Shown here piece by piece: positions 58,852-64,000 of a DNA stretch of 64,000 bases. The DNA comes from Gentiana macrophylla (Eukaryota > Streptophyta > Magnoliopsida > Gentianales > Gentianaceae). Location of the stretch: assembly GCA_026214975.1 (NCBI GenBank), contig JAOBSW010000331.1:1-64000 (forward strand), given 5' to 3'. Each line of letters starts with the position of its first letter. Positions within the stretch are counted from its first letter, which is position 1. Made by a program: the position numbers and the translations under genes. The notes beneath the pieces are model-generated. The model was not told the DNA's origin. It saw only the letters and a list, made by a program, of their open reading frames with translations, and did no database searches.

Positions 58852-61800
58852 ATGACGTCAATCTCAGAAATCAATGAAGATATCCTTCGGAGTATGGCAA
58901 TCGGAGCCGTGTTCACCGATTTCGTGAGTAGAGACTGAGCAATTTCTTCCCCGGTTTTTTTTTTCCTCTATAAAATTCATGCTCTGCAATTGCACGGAGT
59001 CAATATGAACGATTTTTAACACTAGAGAGGCGTTAATCTACTATTTTTTCGGTACGTTGTATTTTTCCGGTATTGAGAGAGTGAGCAATTATTAGCTAGC
59101 AAATTGTTTTTCAGGGAGGAAAGATAAATTCGCTGGACTTTCATAGGACAGCTGATTTACTGGTAACCGCGAGTGATGATGATTCAGTTCGTCTGTACGA
59201 CATTGCTGCTGGCAAGTAAGTTCCTTATTCGCAACTAGTTAAGTTAGAACAAAGGAGCTCTATCTCTAATCGCCTGAAAACTGCTTAATTAAGTATTACT
59301 GTTTCTTAACTGGAAAAACATCATTCTTCCTATACATATGAGTACCAACCATATGCTTCACCAGAGGAGGGAGGGGGTAGGATATTGCTTGTTGCCTTAA
59401 ATTAGTTACTTTGCTTGTTTGTCAGTTCTATTTGTCAAGAATTAAAGAAGGACAAGAAAAAGTAATGTTCTTTTGTCGGGGGACCTGAGAGTAATTAATG
59501 AAGCCTCATTGTTAAGAATATAAGCCATGCTTTTTAATAATCTCCTTTAATGAAAGGAGTTTTCGTCTCATGTTGGTTTTGATGGAATTCAAATGTTGCT
59601 TCTCCAGTTAGAATTCTAAGCAGCATTATGGTTGTTGAATAGAATACCAACTGTATGAAGCACATCACTCGACTATAATAACTGAGTGAAACGCTTGGTA
59701 TCCCTCTCTTTGTGCGTATTAAGTAGACCTACTTGATCTTATTAGCTGATGATTTCATTCAATATTTTAGGTTATTAAAGACAACTTACCACAAGAAGCA
59801 CGGTGCTGAGCAAATCTGTTTTACTCATCACCCAAGTTCTGTTATATGTTCATCCAAATACAATTTGGATTCCACTGGAGGTCTGTTTATATCATGTTAT
59901 TTTTAGCAACAGTATTACCTCAATACCTCACAATGTCTAATATCGGTGTGACGTTTCAGAATCCCTCCGGTATCTATCCATGTCACGATAACCGCTGCCT
60001 TCGTTATTTTAAGGGACACAGAAAAAGGTACCAAAAATGATTTGATTATTTTGTGATTCTTATCTGCTAGTTTAAGTATCACTGGATAGCTGGTGTAGAT
60101 GTAGTAGGCATTATGTGTTGTTTCTGCACAATTGTTCTTGCATGCAAGCAAGGTGCTTTATAAAATTGCATGCGAATTATATGTTTTTGATTTACCTGTA
60201 ATGTAAATACTGCTGCTGTCATGAGGACTTTAGTCTCTAAACGGAGGATGGGGTAGTTTGATGATGTGTCCACAGATTGTTCTATTTCACTTGTGCCATG
60301 TATTCGCTGGAACAGTTTGGAGTTATCCTCCATGGCAAAACGCTTTTTTGTTAGAATCAGTATTCTATTAAACTAGGAGGTTCTTTCCTAAGTCTGGCTG
60401 TTGGTGTATGTAATCTATAATATACTCTCAACTTTGATACTTTTTAATAATTATCTCTGTTGCTAGCAAATGTACTAATGAACTAATCTTCTTCCCGACC
60501 TTGTTGTAGGGTTGTTTCTCTGTGCATGTCTCCAGTTGATGACAGCTTCATGTCTGGTTCTCTTGACCACAGCGTATGAATTTGGGACCTTCGCGTCAAT
60601 GCTTGCCAGGTTGGTCTCAGACCATCAGTGGTCTAACACTTATATGCTAGCTGATACACGCTTTCTCTCCAACTTACATGTCTTATCTTTGCTTTAGTTA
60701 AACTTAAACCGCTTACTAAGTTAACTGTGGTTCCACACTCAATGAAGTAGTGCAATAATGTAAATGCACAACTGATCTGAATTTTATGGCAAATTTCCAG
60801 TCAGTGACCATTTTTGGTTCCACAAAGTCTTACCATTCTCATCCTAGACCAATGACACGTATAACGCTGTCTTACTATTGTAGCTTTCAGGGGATATTGC
60901 GTCTACGAGGTAGGCCCACGGTTGCTTATGATCAACAAGGTCTTGTCTTTGCGGTTTCAATGGAAGGAGGTGCTGTCAAACTCTTTGATTCTCGATCTTA
61001 TGATAGGGTTTGTATCTTTTTTAGCAAATAACATCAATGCTTACTACTCCCCTTTTGGCTATTTGAGTGAGGTATAATGTATTGAACTTGCAGGGCCCTT
61101 TTGACACTTTCCTAGTTGGCGGAGATAGAGCCGAAGTCTGTGATATTAAATTCAGTAATGATGGGAAATCAATGCTTTTGGCCACGACAAATAACAATAT
61201 TTATGTGCTTGATGCATACTGTGGAGAAAAGGTTAGACTTGTTTCTTTCTTTCCAAAGTTTTTCGTTTCTTTTTCATGTCCGCCTGATCTTATGTTACAT
61301 GTGTATTTGCCTATTTGGCCGTTACAAAATAATAATGTTAAACAGCTTTTCGAATATTTCAGCGGTGCGGATTTAGTGTGGATCCTTCTCCCAATACTGC
61401 TCTAGAGGCTACGTTTACTCCAGATGGCCAGTATGTTGTTTCAGGTAACAACTTAAATTAATTTTTGACGAGTATTAAACGAATTGCCACCACGTGATTG
61501 TGTTGCTTGATCACTGATCAGTATGTGTGATTAAACCTGGCAATTATGAACTTGATATTGTCGTACAACGAATATATTGACATAAGTGCATTTGTGCAGG
61601 TTCTGGGGATGGAATGATACATGCATGGAGCATAAACACATCAAAGAAGGTACATGATTCTCGCTTAGCTACATTGTTTCCTCTTGAACAAACCTTCCTT
61701 CGGTGGATGAGTATTTGTCTAGCTACGCCTGATTAGAGTACTTGCATTGGATAAAGTAGTAGATCAAGTTAAATCTGTAAAATAGGGATCCAAATTATCC

Positions 61801-62299
61801 AGATCCACTAAAAACCATATGCAACAGGCTCAGATTTGTGAAATTCAGAACCTCTAAATTATGCATTACATGGATTGCACAAAATACCAAGTTTTCTATT
61901 CAAATTATACGCCGTAAAGATTATTATGCATTTCGCTCTGAATCTTAAGATCCTGGAAAATAGATAATATGATAAAAGAAACTGACACAATTGCTCTAGG
62001 ACCTCTTGAGAACATTGGGCTTGAAAAAAAAAGGAACTCGTAGCTTGCAATTGCTCTAGGACCTCCAAGAGGGTTTTTGGGTTTTGGACCAAAACTTGGT
62101 ATGGGAAAACATGCTTAGTATCCTCAACTGTGTGCAGGTGGATTCATGGGATAGCTGCATTGGCATTCCATCATGCTTGAAGTGGGCTCCACGCAGAGTG
62201 ATGTTTGCTGCAGCCTCATCAGTCCTTACCTTTTGGATACCCAATAGCTCGGCAGATCCTGGAAACATGAAGGTTGAAGCGGACCAAATCACTAGTTGA
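58852..62299 (+). pseudogene. APRF1: WD40 protein APRF1/SWD2-like (WDR82 family), two lesions
   Basis: Exons 58852-58923, 59115-59215, 59771-59880, 59960-60027, 60510-60609, 60891-61007, 61094-61231, 61363-61444, 61600-61649 and 62138-62299 give 1000 nt, one more than a multiple of three. The protein is the WDR82/Swd2 subunit of COMPASS-type H3K4 methyltransferase complexes; Arabidopsis APRF1 promotes flowering. Matches: GGKINSLDFHRTADLLVTAS, TYHKKHGAEQICFTHHPSSV, GRPTVAYDQQGLVFAVSMEG, CDIKFSNDGKSMLLATTNNN, IPSCLKWAPRRVMFAAAS. Exon 4 has one extra base between LRYLSM and DNRCLRYF. Exon 5 has TGA where the repeat SV-R-IWDLRVNAC expects CGA. Otherwise all phases fit. Recent decay, or an assembly/haplotype artefact. 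Confidence 0.87.
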
Positions 62300-63717
62300 T
62301 AAATGATTGGCGTGCTAGTGTTCCTTTTATCTTTTCCCGATAGGTGAAAATTTCTTTTGAATCTGTCAAACAAATCCTGTCTCTGTTAATGGTAACACAG
62401 TGGTATGTTAGAACATTCTCTTCTGTTGTTATGCAGAGCAATAGAAGCGGATTTTAGTGTGTGGTTTAACTAATGGTAAAAGATTCAAACAACACATTCT
62501 GATGAACGTTCATTAGTCAATGTCATTAGTTCTTTTTGGTTTTCTTCTAAAAACAGCAGCAGCAGCAGGATCATGACATTCTTCATTTGACTAGTATTTT
62601 ACGCCAATTGTTATAACCCATGGGGAAACTGTTTCACCAACCATCATTCCATCCCTTCATGGTCTAACCAACCATACTTTTGGGGGGTTGATTGCGTTGT
62701 CCATTGATACTGCATAGAAACAGGTTTAAGGTGGGTGGATCCTAGAGTATGTTCCAGTGGGATCACCTTGGTTTCAAAACTATATCTTTTAACCGCAAAA
62801 TGATACTCTGCTTAACAAAAAGCTACATCGTTTAAATACTATATAAAAATAATAATTTTCGGATCTCAGTGACCCCACCTTGACTCAAGTATATATCCCC
62901 GGCTTTAGGACATGAAGAAGGCATGATGAATCTATAAAACCAGAACAAGTCTCTTTAACTTTTAACATAAGGCTACATGGGGGCTCTGATGAACTCTGAG
63001 AGAAAAGTAGTCACCCTTAAGTCATTAAGTTCCAACATCTGGTACACCCTATACAAAAGCCTCATGACCACAAAAAAGGCTCTAAGCCACCTCCTACTTT
63101 GAATGCATGCCATTGCCGGCTCAACTCTATTCACATAATTCTTTGATACAATGCATACTCACATTGATGTTACTAATGTTGTTTAACTACTAGTATATGT
63201 TTTAGATATTAATACTCACATAATCACATGTATATATCTAGAATATATTGTCCAACATCACAAATTCTATAACTTGCCCTTTAGTTCTGTTTGAATTTTT
63301 TGAAATCAATCAAATAGTAAATAATGTCTGAAGTTGAGGTTAAAATAAAACCAAATGAAATGAGTAATTATTAGTTTAGTTGAGATAATTTACAACAACA
63401 TAAGCAACAGAATTTGCTAAACAAACAAACAAACAAAAAAAAAAGCGTTATAATTTGATTTTCAATTTTGAAACTTCAAGACCCCCAGACACCAAACCAC
63501 ACTAATGGTTTGATTCAAAACCTTGTACAAAAAACCAACCAAATAGGTTGAATCAGAATCATCAGATTATTTACAAACATAATAAAATGGGGGGGGGGGG
63601 GGGGCGGGGGCGGTGTAATGCATCAAAGTAGTGCTGACAGCCTGACACTAACTTGTTTTATGATCTCTGGAAACACACTTTAGCAAGGCGGTAGTACACT
63701 ACCCGATAGCTTTTGAG
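62300..63717. other. Intergenic sequence with a poly-G tract
   Basis: No exon is recognised. A run of about 14 G residues followed by CGGGGGCGG lies at 63590-63614. The rest is AT-rich. Confidence 0.45.
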
Positions 63718-64000
63718 TTATGAAACAGCCATGAAATAGTCTCTGATTGTTTTTCTTCTCAAAGAGGAAGGAGGATTCAGGACTGAAGAAGGGCTATTAG
63801 TTGAAGCTTCCGGTGTCTTCTCCAAGTTTTCTTTTCCATGTATATACGGCCTTTTCTTTTGGGATTTTGGGGTACTAATATTATTGGAGTCAGTTAGCCT
63901 AGGAGGTGACTCACTAATATTATTCTTGCATGGTTGCACATCATCAGATTTGCCTATGCTCAATTCTTCATCGTCAAATAACTTCTTCCGCTCTAATGTG
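63718..64000 (-). CDS. C-terminal end of an unrecognised protein, cut by the window edge
   Basis: The minus-strand frame is open from the window edge to a stop at 63718-63720 and reads LERKKLFDDEELSIGKSDDV, a polar Ser/Asn/Pro-rich region, and ends RRKTIRDYFMAVS. The last residues resemble a PIP-box-like TIxxYF motif without the usual glutamine. Such motifs bind PCNA in replication and repair proteins. I cannot name the gene. No splice signal is needed within the visible part. Confidence 0.5.
   Translation of the reverse strand, partial: TLERKKLFDDEELSIGKSDDVQPCKNNISESPPRLTDSNNISTPKSQKKRPYIHGKENLEKTPEASTNSPSSVLNPPSSLRRKTIRDYFMAVS

Noticed and set aside
1..64000. tRNA and rRNA genes
   Set aside because: No clear cloverleaf with A- and B-box motifs or rRNA sequence was noticed by eye; a tRNAscan-SE or Infernal run would be needed to exclude small RNAs.

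Overview
The window is nuclear DNA of a eudicot plant. Genes are split by many AT-rich introns, dispersed Ty1/copia and Ty3/gypsy remnants and MITEs fill the spaces, and every recognised protein is closest in memory to Arabidopsis-type plant families. The species cannot be named from the sequence. All family assignments come from reading translated exons against remembered family sequences; no database was searched.

Layout. 1-5.9 kb: two degenerate copia retrotransposons, one (+) inserted inside the pol of the other (-). 5.9-9.5 kb: 3' part of a mitochondrial polynucleotide phosphorylase gene (PNP2 type) with several frameshifts. 10.5-11.9 kb: a COX5C-type gene (-) with its leader intron and two one-base lesions. 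12.3-15.2 kb: a fragment matching the flank of MER3, an antisense two-exon ORF beside a gypsy-type LTR, and a short copy of a GTGTCG-rich repeat. 16.0-18.2 kb: shattered WD40 (HOS15/TBL1-like) and RECA3-like exon fragments, a Mutator-like MITE with 9-bp target duplication, and a hAT-like element with 8-bp target duplication. 19.6-24.1 kb: a C3H65/EMB1789-like CCCH zinc-finger gene (-). 24.4-27.4 kb: a roughly 3-kb foldback element. 27.8-36 kb: a complete 27-coding-exon MER3/RCK meiotic helicase gene (-). 36-38.5 kb: an LTR-like insertion within a diverged repeat. 39.9-41.8 kb: a heavily frameshifted NRT2.7-type nitrate transporter. 43.5-45.1 kb: an intact four-exon gene for a small membrane protein I do not recognise. 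45.3-48.1 kb: a long copy of the GTGTCG repeat carrying a captured PRP3 fragment. 50-51.2 kb: a 5'-truncated LINE. 53-57.2 kb: an intact C3H41-like CCCH/RRM gene. 58.9-62.3 kb: an APRF1/WDR82-like WD40 gene with one frameshift and one in-frame stop. 63.7-64 kb: the C-terminal end of an unrecognised protein (-).

Two themes stand out. First, gene integrity is uneven. MER3 (3606-nt CDS), C3H41 (2781 nt) and the small membrane-protein gene (549 nt) read cleanly. PNP2, NRT2.7, COX5C and APRF1, and to a lesser degree C3H65, carry single-base lesions. Uniform sequencing error does not explain this well, and selective decay (for example of duplicates after polyploidy) is an alternative. Second, the gene order mixes homologues of loci I remember as Arabidopsis At5g14530/14570/14580 with homologues of At3g27700/27730, suggesting one ancestral block that fractionated in Arabidopsis.

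Nothing here looks like an operon, CRISPR array or mobile defence system. The least ordinary material is the gene-fragment-bearing transposable elements, the large foldback and the unrecognised small membrane protein.
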